From: Macrotis lagotis
Lineage: Eukaryota > Chordata > Mammalia > Peramelemorphia > Peramelidae
NCBI RefSeq assembly: GCF_037893015.1
Contig: NC_133658.1
Coordinates: forward strand, 886,428,977 to 886,492,976
Length of the DNA: 64,000 nt
Direction: 5' to 3'
Position 1 is the stretch's first letter. The number at the start of each line of letters is the position of its first letter. This document shows positions 10,813 to 21,639 of this stretch, one piece after another. Below the pieces are notes generated by a model, which worked only from the letters and a program-made list of their open reading frames with translations, ran no database searches and was not told the origin of the DNA. Made by a program: the position numbers and the translations under genes.

Positions 10813-10975
10813 GGGGCAGCAAGGTGGTGCAGTGGATAGAGCACTGGCCTTGGAGTCAGGAGTACCTGAGTTCAAATCCAGCCTCAGACACTTAATAATT
10901 ACCTAGCTGTGTGGCCTTGGGCAAGCCACTTAACCCCATTGCCTTGCAAAAACCTAAAAACCTAAAAACAAAAAC
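10813..10975 (+). repeat. tRNA-derived SINE with 14-base TSD
   Basis: Perfect AAAAAATTAATTTA flanks it at 10799-10812 and 10976-10989, with a full A box, B box and tail. Confidence 0.92.
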
Positions 10976-11055
10976 AAAAAATTAATTTAAAAAAACTCAA
11001 GTCCTATCTAGCTCTAATAATTTATGAATCTAAAAGTAATAAGATTCGTCTCTTG

Positions 11056-11171
11056 ACTCAGAGTACCTGGGTTCAAATCTGGTCTCAGACACTTAATAAT
11101 TACCTAGCTGTGTGGCCTTGGGCAAGCCACTTAACCCCATTTACCTTACCAAAAAACCTAAAAAAAAAAAA
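11056..11171 (+). repeat. SINE fragment lacking its head
   Basis: It starts mid-element at CTTGACTCAGAGTACCTGGG and runs to the poly(A). The A-box half is absent. Confidence 0.85.
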
Positions 11172-11875
11172 TTGGGGTCTTAAAAACTGGGAGCATCTTA
11201 TACAGTGGTTGTAGATTTTTCTTTAACTTGCATTTCACATTTTTTCATGCTTATTGTCTTTGTGCTCATTGTTTCACATTTGTTACCTGTATATTAGACT
11301 ACATTTTGCCACGTTCTGTTCAGAAATGGCTCAGAAAAGATTTTTGTCTAGTACTGAATTCAAGTTCAAAATGATCCCATTTGCAAAAGTGAATGGAAAT
11401 CATGCTGCTGAATGTCAGTTTGGTTCTCTTGCAAAGGAGAAAACAATCCAAGACTGGCTACAATGGAAAGAAGAAACCCAACTGAAAATGCCCCAGCAGA
11501 AGAAGGCCATGAGAGGCAAGGCAGCTAAATGGCCTGATTTCAAGAGCAAATTGAAGAGATGGATTGAAAAGCAAAGGGCCTTTGGAATTCCTGTGTCCAC
11601 AAAGAAGGTGCAGCAGGAGGCTAGAAGAATTGCTGATGGAAAAAAGAGACTGATTTCAAAGGAGGACAAAATGGGTGCTTCAGTTTTATAAAATGGAATG
11701 GACTAGGCATGTGTCCACGCACCAGACTTGCCCAAAAGATGCCTGAAAGCTATGAGCAGAAGGTCCTTGAATTTCATAATGAATAAAACTTTAGTTCAAT
11801 AACTATGCAATACATTTTTTTCAAATTTTGGGTTCCAAAATTAAGGTGCATCTTATACATGGGGAAATATTATGA
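11172..11875 (+). mobile_element. pogo/Tigger-like DNA transposon relic with CENPB-type DNA-binding domain
   Basis: The open frame 11254-11691, probably starting at MAQKRFLSSTEF (11325), encodes an N-terminal HTH block (FKFKMIPFAKVNGNHAAECQ, then IQDWLQWKEE) and a CENPB-type second HTH (RGKAAKWPDFKSKLKRWIEK, QRAFGIPVSTKKVQQEAR). These are the DNA-binding modules of pogo-family transposases. After the stop, a shifted frame still resembles the following motif (RTRLAQKMPESYEQKVLEFH), but the DDE catalytic domain is absent. Both ends carry GCATCTTATACA in the same orientation (11193-11204, 11848-11859). It is an internally deleted, non-autonomous copy. A domesticated gene is unlikely, but the binding half is unusually well kept. 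Confidence 0.7.
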
Positions 11876-11882
11876 TCTTCTT

Positions 11883-11896
11883 TGAGAATGAAGGAC
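11883..11896 (+). repeat. Direct repeat flanking the L1, left
   Basis: TGAGAATGAAGGAC recurs exactly at 15387-15400 and with one change at 15611-15624. Confidence 0.8.
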
Positions 11897-12727
11897 AAGG
11901 CAACTTCTGGCCAAGATGGCAGAGAGAAGACAGGCACAATTCTAAAGTCTCCTGATCTTTCCCCCATCTATCACATGAAACAAACCTCTTAAAAGAAATC
12001 TGAACCACAAAACCCAGAAAGAAAAACCAAGAGAAAGAACATCTACCTTGGGATTTGTCTCCGGCCTCAGCATTGGCCAAATTCAGTCCAGTGAGTCTGG
12101 GCTCAGAGGGAGGATCAGCCACGGATCAACCAGATTAACAGCTGAATTGGAGCCTTGGAGCCAGGAGTCTGAGGGCCTGAGAACCGGACCTGCTGGATCA
12201 GTGGTGGGGTTAGACGGCAGGGGCTTGAGTCAACTAGGGAGCAGAGGCACTGGTGTTGGACTGTCCCTCCCCCTGCCCCCAGCTTGCCAACAGGGCTGTG
12301 GGGAGAGTCCTGGTGCAGGAGAGGTGCAGACACCATCCCTGGGCTCCTCTGGTCTGAGGTCAGAGTCCACGCCTCCATTACAGCTCAGACCTCTTCCCTA
12401 AACAAGCAATTGCAGACTGCTTCTGCCTCAGGCCCAGGTGTGTGAGAAGAACCAGACCAACTGAGGAATGACCTCAGGCCAGGGTAAAGGGCACCATTGA
12501 GTGAAGGCAAAAGAATTCAATAGCTCCAACTCCTCCCTTCAAGCAAAGGGAGAAGGCCTCAGCCAAGGTCACAGACACTCCAGAGAAAGCAACCAACACC
12601 TCCTACCGGCCAGCCAGAGGCACTGCACTCAATGAGTAAAGCCTTTAGTGATCCCAAGCCCCTGTGAACTAGCCCCTCCCCAACTCAAGGTCTTAGCAAA
12701 AAGAAGAAGGGTCAGTGGAAAGGTGGA

Positions 12728-13866
12728 TCCATAGAAAAATTCTTGGAAGGGAAAGGCCCTAACTCAGAAAGACCTAGAACCTCTGAGGAGAATACAATCT
12801 GGTCTTCAGCACAGAAAGACTTCCTTGAAGAAATAAGGAAGGAGCTTAAAAATTTGGGAGAGACAATTAATACCTTGCAACAAGAAAACAAAACCTTAGA
12901 AAGTACAATTGGACAAATACAAAAGGAGAATAAATCTCTCAGATCCTCAATTGGACAAATACAAAATGAGAATAAATCTCTCAGATCCTCAATTGGACAA
13001 ATACAAAATGAGAATAAATCTCTCACATCATCAATTGGACAAATACAAAATGAGAATAATTCTCTCAGATCCTAAATTGGGCAAATGCAAAAAGAAAATA
13101 ATTCTCTCAAAACCTCAATTGGTCAAATGGAAAGCTCTTTCAAAAGTAGAACTGACCAATTGGAAAAGGAGTTGCAAAAGGTTAATGAAGAAAACTCCTC
13201 CCCCCCAAGAAAGAATGGAGTCTACAGAAACTAATGACTCCATGAGACAGCAAGAGTCAGTTAAACAAAATCAAAAAATAGAAAAAGTAGAAGAAAATGT
13301 AAAATACCTCATCAACAAAACCACTGACCTCGAGAATAGATCAAGGAGGGGCAACCTGAAAATTATAGGACTTCCTGAAAACATTGAAGAGAAAAAAAAG
13401 CCTGGACTTAATATTACAGGATCTAATGATGGAAAACTGCCCTGATATAATGGAATCGGAGGGCAAAGTAGTTATTGAAAGAGTACATCAATCCCCACCA
13501 GAAAAAGATCCTAAAATGAAAACACCAAGAAATGTTGTGGCCAAATTCCAGAACTATCAGATAAAAGAGAAAATCCTGCAAGCAACCAGAAAGAAACAAT
13601 TTAAATATCAAGGAGCCACAGTAAGGATCACGAAGGACCTGGCTGCAGCAACATTAAGGGATCAAAGGGCCTGGAATGAGATATTTCGAAGAGCAAGGGA
13701 GCTTGAAATGCAGCCAAGAATCTACTTTCCCGTAAAGCTGAGCCTTCTTTTCCAGGGAAAAAGATGGACATTTAATGAAATAGAAGAATTCCCAAAATTT
13801 CTGATGAAAAGACCAGAGCTAAACAGAAAATTTGGACATCAAGCAGGAGGTTCAAGAGACACATGA
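12728..13866 (+). pseudogene. L1 ORF1 (RNA-binding coiled-coil protein), broken
   Basis: The first frame (about 12728-13074) encodes the N-terminus and a long coiled coil that ends in a stop. Overlapping frames at 12909-13445 and 13384-13866 continue with VEENVKYLINKTTDLENRSR RGNLKII (RRM-like domain) and then the C-terminal domain (RNVVAKFQNYQIKEKILQAT, RITKDLAAATLRDQRAWNEI). ORF1p normally trimerises through the coiled coil and packages L1 RNA. At least two frame changes separate the parts. The coiled coil is built of 42-base tandem repeats. Confidence 0.88.
12908..13117 (+). repeat. Five 42-base tandem repeats in the L1 ORF1 coiled coil
   Basis: Units start at 12908, 12950, 12992, 13034 and 13076, exactly 42 bases apart, each beginning ATTGGACAAATACAAAA or a close variant. 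A decayed sixth starts at 13118. Each unit encodes 14 residues (IGQIQNENKSLRSS), exactly two heptads. Confidence 0.93.
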
Positions 13867-14654
13867 AAAGGTTAAAAAAAAAAAAGAGAGGGGGCAGTAA
13901 AAGGAAAAAAAATGCTATCCAGTAAGTTGAAACTAGCTATATCCCAGCATGGGGGAAAAGATTCTCATAAATTTTGAGAATTGTAACTCTAACAGAGAGA
14001 ATACACCTAGCCAGAAATGATGGATATTCATGACCTATCCATGAAACTGCTATCTAAAGAGATGCAACTGGCTTTAACCCCACTTGGGAGAAAGACTCTA
14101 ATAATTCTCAGGAATTTTGACTCTAATTGATAGAATATACTGAACTAGAAGGGACAGACACTCAGAATTTTCTATGACTTAGACAGAATGACTTAAAAAA
14201 CACTACCTCCTTAAAAAGGGGGACAGGAAAGAGATGAGAGGAGGGAGGGGATTGAATGGGGGTAAATCTCATTACACTAAGAGGTACAAAAAACCTATGG
14301 TAATAGAGGAGAAGAAGGGAGCAGATGAGAAAGACCTGAATCTTCTTCTCATCAGACTTGGCTTAAAGTCATCCTACACATACTCAGTTAATTTATAAAA
14401 CATCTAACCTTTCAAGTATTAAGGGGGGAAAAGGGGAGGGGGGGACAGAGAAAGGGAAGGGGAGTGGGGGAAAAAAGAGGAAATAACAAAAAGAAGGGAA
14501 GGGAAAAGGGAAAAAGGGGAAAGGGAAAGAAAGGGGAGGGTGTGATATAGGAGGGCAAACACACTGAAGGGGGTGGTATTCAGAAACAAAATACTAGGGA
14601 ATATGGATAAGGGGGGAAGGAGGGGGAAATACAAACAGAGGGAAGATAGTACCG
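13867..14654 (+). other. L1 inter-ORF region, purine-rich
   Basis: About 790 bases separate ORF1 from ORF2. The stretch 14410-14560 is almost pure G/A. No gene is present; minus-strand frames here are low-complexity shadows. Confidence 0.7.
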
Positions 14655-15386
14655 AGGGCAATAAAGAATTAGTAATCATAACTTTGAATGTGAATGGGAT
14701 GAATTCTCCCTTAAAACATAAGCAAATAGCAGAGTGGATTAAAAACCAGAATCCTACAATATGCTGCTTACAAGAAACTCATTTGAAGCAGAGAGATACA
14801 TATAGAGTAAAGGTTAGAGCAAAATATATTTTGCTTCAGCTGAAGTAAAAAAAGCAGGGGTAGCAATCCTTATCTCAGACAAAGCAGCAGCAAAAATAGA
14901 TAGTGGTAAAAGAGATAAGGAAGGAAACTTTATCCTCCTAAAAGGTGCCATAGACAATAAAGTCATTTCAATACTGAATATATATGCACCCAGTGGGACA
15001 GCACCCAAATTCTTAGAGGAGAAGCTGAAAGAACTACAGGAAAATATAGACGGCAAAACTCTGCTAGTGGGAGACCTCAACCTCCCACTCTCAGATCTAG
15101 ATAAATCGAATCATAAAATAAACAAGAAAGAAGTTAAGGAGGTAAATAGAAAAATTCGATATGGTGGACTTATGGAGGAAACTGAATGGGAATAGAAAGG
15201 AATATACCTTTTTCTCTGCAGTACATGGGACTTATACAAAAATTGACCATGTACTAGGACATAAAAACCTAATGATCAAATGCAAAAAGGCAGAAATAGT
15301 GAATATATCTTTCTCAGATCACAATGCAATAAAAGTCATATGCAATATTTGGCCAAGGAGATAGAGACCCAGAACAAATTGGAAAC
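14655..15386 (+). pseudogene. L1 ORF2 endonuclease part, broken and 3'-truncated
   Basis: This is an APE-type endonuclease domain spread over two or more frames: NVNGMN near the start, QETHLK at about 14775, the GDLNLP motif near 15070, and KIDHVLG...SDHNAIK at 15240-15340. These correspond to the catalytic Asn, Glu, Asp/Asn and His residues of the L1 endonuclease. The reverse transcriptase domain is absent. Confidence 0.85.
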
Positions 15387-15400
15387 TGAGAATGAAGGAC

Positions 15401-15570
15401 GGGGTGGCTAGGTGGCACAGTGGATAGAGCACCGGCCCTGGAGTCAGGAGTACCTGAGTTCAAATCTGGCCTCAGATACTTAATAATTACCTAATTGTGT
15501 GGCCTTGGGCAAGTCACTTAACCCATTGCCTTGCAAAAAAACCTAAAAATAAATAAAAAGAATAAAAGAA
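15401..15570 (+). repeat. tRNA-derived SINE abutting the L1
   Basis: GGGGTGGCTAGGTGGCACAG starts immediately after the right-hand 14-base repeat. It ends TTGCAAAAAAACC plus an A-rich tail. About 40 further bases lead to a third, one-mismatch copy of the flank at 15611-15624. Confidence 0.9.
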
Positions 15571-15649
15571 ATGTTTAAAACCATATGTAATGAGGAAAAA
15601 TAAAATGCTATGAGAACGAAGGACAAAAAAATCACCCTCCTCATCATTT

Positions 15650-15797
15650 TTTCAAGTCCCATTAAAATCCTGTATGACCCTGAGCAAGTCACTTTACCCT
15701 GTTTGTCTCAGTTCCCTAATCTGTAAAATGAGTTGAAGGAAATGGCAGTATTTTGACCCAAATGGGGTCATGAAGAGTTAGATGTGATTGAAAAACA
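15650..15797 (+). repeat. MAR1-type SINE, 3' part
   Basis: GAGCAAGTCACTTTACCCTG, GTTGAAGGAAATGGCAGTAT and AAATGGGGTCATGAAGAGTT give the MAR1 body order. Confidence 0.75.
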
Positions 15798-15819
15798 ACC
15801 CCATTAATAAAATCCAACC

Positions 15820-16040
15820 TACTATGAGAAACCTTTACCCCATTCTTTTAAGTAATGTCTTCCCTCTGTTATTATTTCCAATTTATCCTGTTTATATCTT
15901 ATTTGTACATAGTTATTATCCCCCCCACTAGAATAGGAGTCCTTGAGGACAGAGACTGCCTTTTGTCTTTTTTTTTTGTATTCCAGGGGCATAGCATAAT
16001 TTCTCACATATATATATAGCAGGCATTTAGATTTTGGTTG
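15820..16040 (+). mobile_element. L2 3'-end fragment
   Basis: The ACTAGAATAGGAGTCCTTGA, GGACAGAGACTGCCTTTTGT and GGGGCATAGCATAATTTC series matches the L2 3'UTR pattern. Confidence 0.55.
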
Positions 16041-17160
16041 TTTGTTCTCAGAGAGGTCCAAAAAGGCATCATTATGTTGTTGTCACTGATCCAACCAATA
16101 TAAGCTCAGAAGGCTTTACCTGTGGTCAGACACAAATAGTTCTTTTTGGAGTAGATTCTCTAAATTTATGCATCCTGAGTTTCTATTGAGCTACTGCAAT
16201 TCTTCTTTGCTCCTAGAACACAGCATCTTCTTTGGTGCAGGCATACTCTGCTGAGTGGTCCTTTGCCGGTGTCTCCTATGTCACACAATCTATTCCGGAA
16301 AGAGTAGATGTTTAACAAGTTGGATGATTTATTCGATTTTCCAGTAGGATTGAGTAGGACTGTTAAACTATTATCTGACAAGCCATACCTAACTAACTCT
16401 AGATGGGGGGCTCTGATGAGAAACTCTAAGTCTCAATAGTAACATATGTCTCAATTTTCCCATCTTTGGCTTCTTCGGGTCACCACTCCATTTTGCTAGC
16501 TCAATGAAGGCTCTGCATGTGAATTTCTAGTGTGTTGGACCAAGTGGACATTCTGATGCTGGTGAAGACATGTCTACTATACATTGACCCACCAACATCA
16601 AGCAAGATTTCTCCCTGAAGTACTTTGTGGAAATGTCTTTGACTTGATTCTGTTGAGATGTGCTCACCTTGAGTTTAGGTACTAGGGTGGAGTATCTTTT
16701 TCTGTTCTTAGGTGGGATGAGGAGGTTTTTTTTTTTTGGCTGATCTATCCAATTGCTGCCATCATATGAAAGATTTGTATCTTGTGTTTTACAAATAGCA
16801 CCACCAAAATATTTTCGTAAATGCTTCTACAAAATAGCAAAAGACACCTAGAAGCTTCAATGGTGTCTGTTCTCATATAGTTTAATATTTCTTGATCTCT
16901 ATAGTTCTGATTTAAAAAGGAAAGTAGGTTCAGAAATATTTATTTCTGTCTCCCCACAGGGCTTGTCCTTTTTAAATAGACCAAAGGGAAAAGGTTTTGT
17001 CTGTAAGATCTATTCAAATGGACATCTCAAAAGATGGCTTTTAAATTGTGTATTAGATTAGATTAGATTAAGTTGTGTATTAGATAGTCATCCTTGAAAG
17101 ACAGGATTGGTTGATCAATGACAAAGGTATAACATGCTATTCTTTAGGATGGAATTTATA
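16041..17160. other. Gene-free stretch, no recognised family
   Basis: No exon or structured RNA gene is visible. There is a small (ATTAG)n patch at 17050-17070. Parts may be an old RTE fragment, but I cannot support that. Confidence 0.4.
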
Positions 17161-17182
17161 TTTCTTAAGCAATATATTTCTA

Positions 17183-17331
17183 TTTCTTTTTTTTTTCAAG
17201 GTAATAGGGTTAAGTGGCTTGCCCAAGGCCACACAGGCTAGGTAATTTTTAAGTGTCTGAGGTAGGATTCGAACCCAGGTCCTCCTGACTCCAGGGCCAG
17301 TGCACAGGGCATTGTGCCACCTAATCACCCC
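17183..17331 (-). repeat. tRNA-derived SINE, minus strand, with TSD
   Basis: AAGCAATATATTTCTA at 17167-17182 and AAGCAATGTATTTCTA at 17332-17347 (one mismatch) flank a reversed young SINE. Confidence 0.9.
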
Positions 17332-17884
17332 AAGCAATGTATTTCTAATCAGAATTTTGGCTCTTAAACTTTAACTAAAGGTTATAAAATGCAGTCTGCC
17401 ATGTAAGGTCTGTCTCCTAAAAATGTTGACTTCATCTGTATCAGTATCACAATGTTAGTACCTTATCAACAGACTTTAAGATAAGAGACATCCTGGATGA
17501 GCAGAGAGAAAATCCTATTGTTGTTTGTAAACATTTACTCTTCAGCTTAAGTGGAATTCTTGTCAATAGGAATTTTCAATTAATATTATAAGATTTGGGA
17601 GGATTATATTTGTAAAATCATGTCATCTATGTGAAATCTCATTGGCTAGCTGCCAAAAGTTTTACTGCTTTTGTCTAACTTGCATAAAAATTCCCCAAAA
17701 TTTTGGGAAAAGGTTGGCATTTGTAAGGATGCCTTGCACCCATGGGTTTTGGTAAGATCCTAGAGAATTAAACTTCATTTATAAAACTAACTTTGTTGTT
17801 TTATTTTTAGAAAGCAAAATTATGGTTAACAATTGGCTATGACATTCTGGAAATATTATGGAATGTTATAAAGAATACTGGGTT

Positions 17885-18032
17885 GGGGGCATCTAAGTGG
17901 TGCAGTGGATAGAGCACCGGCCCTGGAGTCAGGAGGACCTGAATTCAAATGTTGTCTCAGACACTTAATGCTTACTTAACTGTGTAACTTTGAGCAAGTC
18001 ACTTAACCCCATTGACTTGAAAAAAAAACAAC
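17885..18032 (+). repeat. tRNA-derived SINE
   Basis: It contains GGGGGCATCTAAGTGGTGCA, then AGAGCACCGGCCCTGGAGTC, and a tail GAAAAAAAAACAACAAAAG. Confidence 0.85.
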
Positions 18033-18139
18033 AAAAGTGGATTTGCAGTTGGATAGTTGAGGGTTCAAACCTTGTTTCTACCATTTAATAAATGTGAAAC
18101 TAAACCCACTGACCCTAAGTTTCCTTAGCTCTAAAAAGA

Positions 18140-18360
18140 ATATTATATTTATTGTTGTATATACAAGTCATAGACTTTCCTGGTCCCCCTTAATTCTAAT
18201 GCCTTCCTCTTACTGATTATGCCCAATTTCTTTTATATAACTTGTGTGCATGCTATCTCCACCAGAAAGCTGAGAGCTTTTTGAGGATAGCCAGGGCCCA
18301 GCACAGTGTCTATCATATAGCAAATGTTTAGTAAATGTTTATTGGCTGATTTATACTGTA
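18140..18360 (+). mobile_element. L2 3'-end fragment
   Basis: AAGCTGAGAGCTTTTTGAGG, CCCAGCACAGTGTCTATCAT and AGTAAATGTTTATTGGCTGA give the L2 3'UTR order. Confidence 0.6.
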
Positions 18361-19535
18361 TTATGTAATAACCCATATTAATTTGTAATCTATTCTTTTC
18401 TCCTTTTGTCAGATCCCCCCACTTATCAGTTGGGCTTATGAGGTAGGACATGAAGGGGTGATTCAGTAATGTGATCACACCCAGTCCCCAAGGTATCTGC
18501 ACTTTAACCAGCCCCTCCCAAGTGGGACCCTGGTTTCTGTTTACCAGGGGCGGGATGTCTGGGTGGGCCATACATGTCCTGTAAAATCATTTGGCCTGGC
18601 ACTGTTCAAGCAACTGGAGGTAGGACTTAAAATTCAATAAATCTAGGAATTTTTAGGGGTGAATTAATTTGGCAAAATATATCAGACTAATGTTTAAGTT
18701 TCAGTTTTGGCAGAAAAAAGGTTCCCTACTCCTGATTTACCCCATAAATGAAGGACCAGCTTGAACTAGTCCCTTCCTAGTGTTATCTATAAATGAAAGA
18801 AATCTGCTGAAGTGAGAGAAAAATTGAACACTTTATTCACGAATCCTGCAGGATATGGGTACCTCACCTAGCATGAGGCACAAGGTGGGGTAATTACATC
18901 AGGTAATATGTAGTCTCTAGAAACTCTTTCCTCTCTCAGAATTTGAGTTACAATGTAAGAAGTCCTCCCATCCCATGACGTGTCTCTAATATGATCCCCC
19001 ATCATAGGACCCATGATATGCTGATGAACCCCGATTGTCACAGTGGGTGTGTGGGATAATATTCAATTACCTAATTGAGCAAACTCAGTTGTATTAGGTC
19101 AAGATCTCTAGGTCACTCTTGACCAGTTGAGAACTGGATTCTTCTCATCTTCGGTTTGTCATTTTGTCATCTCTGGAATGGGATTAGGAAAACTCTCCCA
19201 GTTTTGTGACTGACTGGGGCCATTCCCCCTTTGTAAAGGATTTCATAGGGAGCCTCCACCCTGCAAAGACCAACAACACACTACTTTCCTGACACTGGGG
19301 ATAACTCTCCATCCTCATCAAAGTTTGGGGTGAGGATCTCCAAGGATGAGGTCGAATGGGGTAAACTTTATTGAGATGGTTTTTGTTTTTCTAGCCAAGA
19401 GGCCTAGAGGCCACTAGTTCTTACAAACTAGTATTCCTTAATTATCAGAGAGGGGTATAATCAACCACATCACCTGAGGATTATGCCCATGTCCCAACAA
19501 AGAAATAAAAGGGGACAGCTGAGGGAACTCTTGAC
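18361..19535. other. Gene-free stretch
   Basis: There is no supported gene. Two TTTATT motifs (18832, 19367) and the composition hint at antisense LTR-like material, but neither ends nor target duplications could be seen, so I do not call an element. Confidence 0.4.
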
Positions 19536-19539
19536 CCAT

Positions 19540-19800
19540 CTCAGTGATGATGATGATATTTGTCCCTCATTCTCCAAGAAAACCATGACAACAAGGAGGT
19601 AATGCTATGACAAGCATATGAACTGGATTTGAGTGAAAGTGGCTGTACTAAGTAGCCAGTCTCACTTTCTCCTCCAGAGTCCAGGATGACTGGACATGGT
19701 CCTGGATGTGAGGCAATCAAGGTGAAGTAACTTGCCTGTGGTTCCACCATAAGTGTCAAGAGTTGAGGCTGGATTTGACCTCACACTTGTTTGTTGGTTT
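19540..19800 (-). repeat. RTE-tailed long SINE, minus strand
   Basis: Reading from its tail it shows CTCATTCTCCAAGAAAACCA, TGACAAGCATATGAACTGGA and TCACTTTCTCCTCCAGAGTC. This is the reverse of the family whose plus-strand copies end TCCTCTTCGAGAACGAAGGA. Confidence 0.75.
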
Positions 19801-19849
19801 ATATTCAGTTTCCTAGGAAGGCAGCTAACCACCTAACAGTGACTTGTGG

Positions 19850-20118
19850 GATAAGGGCATCTACCTACAAGTGACACAGTGGAGGCAGGAAGATTTGAAT
19901 TCAAATTCAACCTTAGACCTTTGACTTACAGGCTGTGTGACCTTGCATCCAGTCATCCTGATCCATCTTGGTCACTGGACCCAGATGATTCTGGAGGAGA
20001 AAGTAAAGCTGGTGATTTAGAATAGCCCCTCCCCCCCAAATCCAATTCATGTGCTTGTCATGGCATCACCTTCCTGATGTTATGGTCCTCTTATAAACAA
20101 AGGGCAAGTAACAAAACA
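19850..20118 (+). repeat. RTE-tailed long SINE, plus strand
   Basis: The tRNA-like head is weak. The body shows ACTGGACCCAGATGATTCTG, GAGGAGAAAGTAAAGCTGGT and TCCAATTCATGTGCTTGTCA. It forms a head-to-head pair with the preceding minus-strand copy. Confidence 0.75.
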
Positions 20119-20134
20119 AAATAACAAACATTAT

Positions 20135-20671
20135 TGATGCAGAGAAACTTGAGTAGGGGGTGAGGAGATCAGTTTTAGACAAACTTTGTTAATCTTTTGT
20201 TTGCATTGTAAAGGGAATCTTCCTTCCCTTATCTTCTAATTTGGGCCACACCTGAGGGCCTGACCTTCAACTTGGATTGCATTGCTTTTCCGAGCAGTCA
20301 GGAAGCATATACATCCTGGAAGACCACCCAAAAGGGACCCCCTCCCCAAAAGGCAAAATCTCCAATGAGGGACTTGGGTTACTCCCAGGTCACCACCCCC
20401 TCCCCTGGACTCTGAGAGAGAACTTTAGGGAAGGAGGAAAGGAGCTCCCTCTCTTTGACCTTGCAGTCTCCTGTGGAACCCTGGCCAAAATTTAATCTGC
20501 AATCTATGTGGTCTTCTCTTAAAACTCTTTCTAACTTTTCTATCCCTTTCTTAATATGCTGTAACTTCCTTTAATAACTTTCTATTTTCTTTCCAAAACC
20601 TGCATTCCCGAGTTTGAGTCATGATTCCATGTGGGGCAGAACTGAACCCAAGAAACAAATCAGCGACTACA
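20135..20671 (+). mobile_element. Candidate solitary LTR of an endogenous retrovirus (ERV1-like), fossil
   Basis: A 537-base unit begins TG and ends CA and is flanked by the 4-base repeat TTAT (20131-20134, 20672-20675), the duplication size usual for gammaretrovirus-like elements. The distal part has LTR-like composition. No internal retroviral genes adjoin it, so it would be a solo LTR. Short duplications arise by chance, so the call is tentative, and the strand is a guess. Confidence 0.45.
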
Positions 20672-20815
20672 TTATGATCCTCATTTTATAGATGAGGAAA
20701 CTGAGGCAGGCAGGGGTTATCTTGACTTATGTGTCCAGGATCACATGGTTAGTAAAGGACTGAGGTCACATTTGACCCCAGGTCTTCCTGTCTCCACACC
20801 CAGGGCTTTTATCAG
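20672..20815 (-). repeat. MIR SINE, minus strand
   Basis: ATTTTATAGATGAGGAAACT, GAGGCAGGCAGGGGTTATCT and CAGGTCTTCCTGTCTCCA are the reversed MIR core. Confidence 0.75.
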
Positions 20816-21039
20816 TAACCTAGGTACCCAAATCATTCACAATCAAATTCTGAGAATCCTTTTTAAGCAGAGAATTCTCTCCCTCTGATTTCTGTGTCAC
20901 AAACTCTTGAGGCACTAGGAGCCTAGGTTGAGCCTATCCCTTTCCTTTTCCATCACTCCTTCCTCTCCAGACTGGTAGGCTCAGCCCAACTACCCTGAAG
21001 GAAAATGAGTAATAGAAGGAAGAACAGATGCCAGTCAAC

Positions 21040-21320
21040 AATCAAAAAGCATTCATTAAACTCATTATGTACTAAGTTGTAACCCTGGGCAAATCACTTA
21101 ACCATGTTGGTCTCAGTTTCTTCATCTGTAAAATGATCTGGATGAGGAAATGGCAAACCACTCCATCTTTGCCAAGAAAACCCTAAATGGGGGTCATAGA
21201 GAGTCAGACCTGACTGGAAACAAAATGTACTATCGGCTGAGGATATAAACTGAGGCAAAAGTCAGTCCTTGCTCTCAAGAATATTAGTCTGAAAGGAGAG
21301 AAGACAAGTATATAATTAAG
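21040..21320 (+). repeat. Ancient unassigned repeat interrupted by a MAR1-type SINE
   Basis: Outer motifs (AGCATTCATTAAACTCATTA at the left, CAGTCCTTGCTCTCAAGAAT at the right) belong to one old repeat. The middle, about 21078-21232, is MAR1-like (CTGGATGAGGAAATGGCAAA, GGGTCATAGAGAGTCAGACC). Confidence 0.6.
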
Positions 21321-21639
21321 TAGCTGTGTAATACCCAGGCAGAGGAATCCTTAGAGCTAGGGAGACATCCTGCCTGAAGCCTGAGGAAAGAAAGGGGTGG
21401 AGGAGGGGAGAACTCAGTCTAATACCTAAGTGGAAAATGGAGACTCAGGTGAGGTGGGACAGGTAGTGGGTGGTTCCCAGAACCTGAAGTAGCCCTTTGT
21501 TTGTAGGGTGGGGCTCTGGAACTTTTTGTAAAGAACAGCAGTAATAAATAGCCCAGGGCTTTCTGGCTCTTGGAGGCCCTGAACATTGTTTATGAGGATA
21601 ATAGGCTAGGGCAAAAAGCCAGACTTTCCAGCCACCCTC

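Larger units (their letters stand above)
11897..15386 (+). mobile_element. L1 with 5'UTR, ORF1 and ORF2 endonuclease; 3' part missing
   Basis: It starts with an L1-type leader (CTTCTGGCCAAGATGGCAGA) and an approximately 800-base 5'UTR. ORF1 occupies about 12728-13866 and the ORF2 start region begins near 14655. The ORF2 endonuclease motifs are ITLNVNGMNSPLKHKQIAEW, CCLQETHLK, LLVGDLNLPL and FSDHNAIKV. Sequence resembling L1 stops just after TNWKL, so reverse transcriptase, 3'UTR and poly(A) are absent. That is the opposite of the usual 5' truncation. The body is bracketed by a perfect 14-base direct repeat. ORF1 and ORF2 are each interrupted by stops and frameshifts, so the copy is dead. Confidence 0.9.

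Noticed and set aside
18361-19535. Possible antisense LTR or provirus remnant
   Set aside because: No matching ends, target duplication or viral protein similarity could be seen.
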